Below the pieces are notes generated by a model, which saw only the letters and a list, made by a program, of their open reading frames with translations, did not search any database and was not told the origin of the DNA. From SW10 sp965657795 (GTDB lineage: Bacteria; Verrucomicrobiota; Verrucomicrobiia; Verrucomicrobiales; Akkermansiaceae): DNA of 54,075 bases. Positions 53,681 through 54,075 of this stretch are shown here, piece by piece; position 1 is the first letter of the stretch; the number at the start of each line of letters is the position of its first letter. Both the position numbers and the translations under genes were made by a program. Location of the stretch: the NCBI GenBank assembly GCA_965657795.1, contig CBFHQJ010000023.1, positions 1 through 54,075 on the forward strand, read 5' to 3'.

Positions 53681-54075
53681 ATGAAAGTCTACTTCCTCCG
53701 CCGCTTACTGCTCGTTCCGCTGACCGTGCTGGGGGTGACCTTCCTCGTTTTTGCAATCACCCGCGTGATGCCGGGGAGTCCGCTGGCCAAGGAACTGCAG
53801 GCAGCGGCTGCTGGTACGACTGATGGTGGTGGAGGAGGAGGAAAAGGGGAATCAGGGGCCCTGACCGAGGATCAAATTGAGGAATTCGAGCGTGAGTATT
53901 TGTATGATAAACCGACGCCTTTGGCCTATCTGACCTGGCTTGGGGCTTATCCAAGGGAGCGACTTCACAGCGAGGCTGATTTCAAACCTGCCACGCAGGG
54001 CGCGAAGGTGAGTGAGGAGACGATTGGCACGAGCATCGTGAAGGATCCCGAAAAGCAGGTTTTGATTAGCCTTGC
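53681..54075 (+). CDS. Second OppB-like permease, 5' part only
   Basis: The ATG at 53681 opens a frame that runs off the window end (131 codons seen). It starts with an OppB-type first helix, 'MKVYFLRRLLLVPLTVLGVT' and 'FLVFAITRVMPGSPLAKE'. A Gly-rich run follows, then an acidic helix ('ALTEDQIEEFEREYLYDKP') and a charged soluble stretch before the next helix. It is divergent from oppA and is probably the first gene of another peptide permease operon or the rest of this system. A TTGACA at 53621-53626 may be part of its promoter. Confidence 0.8.
   Translation, partial: MKVYFLRRLLLVPLTVLGVTFLVFAITRVMPGSPLAKELQAAAAGTTDGGGGGGKGESGALTEDQIEEFEREYLYDKPTPLAYLTWLGAYPRERLHSEADFKPATQGAKVSEETIGTSIVKDPEKQVLISL

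Noticed and set aside
1..54075. Alternative genetic code with UGA or UAG read as an amino acid
   Set aside because: Both TAG and TGA appear in the interrupted genes, and both also terminate clearly intact genes here (for example TAG after the DUF4349 gene, TGA after hrpA and trpE). A single reassignment cannot explain the pattern.

Overview
The window looks like a chromosomal segment of a Verrucomicrobiota bacterium, probably near Verrucomicrobiales. This rests on a PSD1/DUF1549/DUF1553 planctomycete-type cytochrome protein, PEP-CTERM sorting signals, ECF-sigma plus zinc-finger Ser/Thr kinase pairs, many starts without a Shine-Dalgarno sequence, and a glycine-rich RRM protein. No rRNA, CRISPR array or prophage was seen.

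Layout. 0.3-4.2 kb: DUF4349 lipoprotein, a coupled transglutaminase/CBM9-like pair, a secreted unknown and an RRM protein with a hairpin leader. 4.2-9.0 kb: a decayed sigma-factor / kinase / large-protein operon facing a 5'-truncated TPR gene. 9.2-12.8 kb: DEAH helicase HrpA. 13.4-14.8 kb: an IS4-family element abutting the 3' end of a mechanosensitive channel gene. 15.4-19.7 kb: PRC-barrel protein, MgtE, a phosphomannose-isomerase-like cupin and an FHA protein. 19.8-24.0 kb: a three-gene Fbp-like ABC importer (ATPase, binding protein, fused permease). 24.1-30.5 kb: a second decayed block with a PEP-CTERM protein, a choice-of-anchor-D protein, a sigma factor and a kinase/propeller protein, all interrupted. 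30.5-35.2 kb: a dehydrogenase-YgfZ fusion, S20, PII and a nitroreductase. 35.2-40.3 kb: GntR regulator, SMP-30 lactonase, PSD1 cytochrome protein, a small acidic protein and tRNA-Leu. 40.4-44.5 kb: interrupted rhomboid, YycJ-like hydrolase and trpE-DUF2007-trpG. 44.5-49.6 kb: MoxR, a PadR-controlled operon encoding a VIT/VWA-like PEP-CTERM protein, and a CAAX-protease remnant. 49.6 kb to the end: oppABC and a divergent second OppB-like permease cut by the window edge.

The main observation is clustered gene breakage. Seven in-frame stop codons and one frameshift interrupt six otherwise well-preserved genes plus the choice-of-anchor-D gene. One further kinase has lost its catalytic core, and three genes survive only as 3' remnants. 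Both sigma/kinase modules are affected, while long housekeeping genes are intact. Each in-frame stop can be reached by one C:G to T:A transition from a plausible Trp, Gln or Arg codon. Ordinary genes here use TAA, TAG and TGA as terminators, so general recoding is unlikely. Relaxed selection on these modules is the favoured reading, with damaged-template or assembly error as the main alternative.

Other points of interest are the 3-hydroxyisobutyrate-dehydrogenase-like/YgfZ fusion, the PadR/VIT/PEP-CTERM operon with a 21-bp dyad upstream, the terminator-like hairpin in the RRM leader, and a large charged insertion in OppA.
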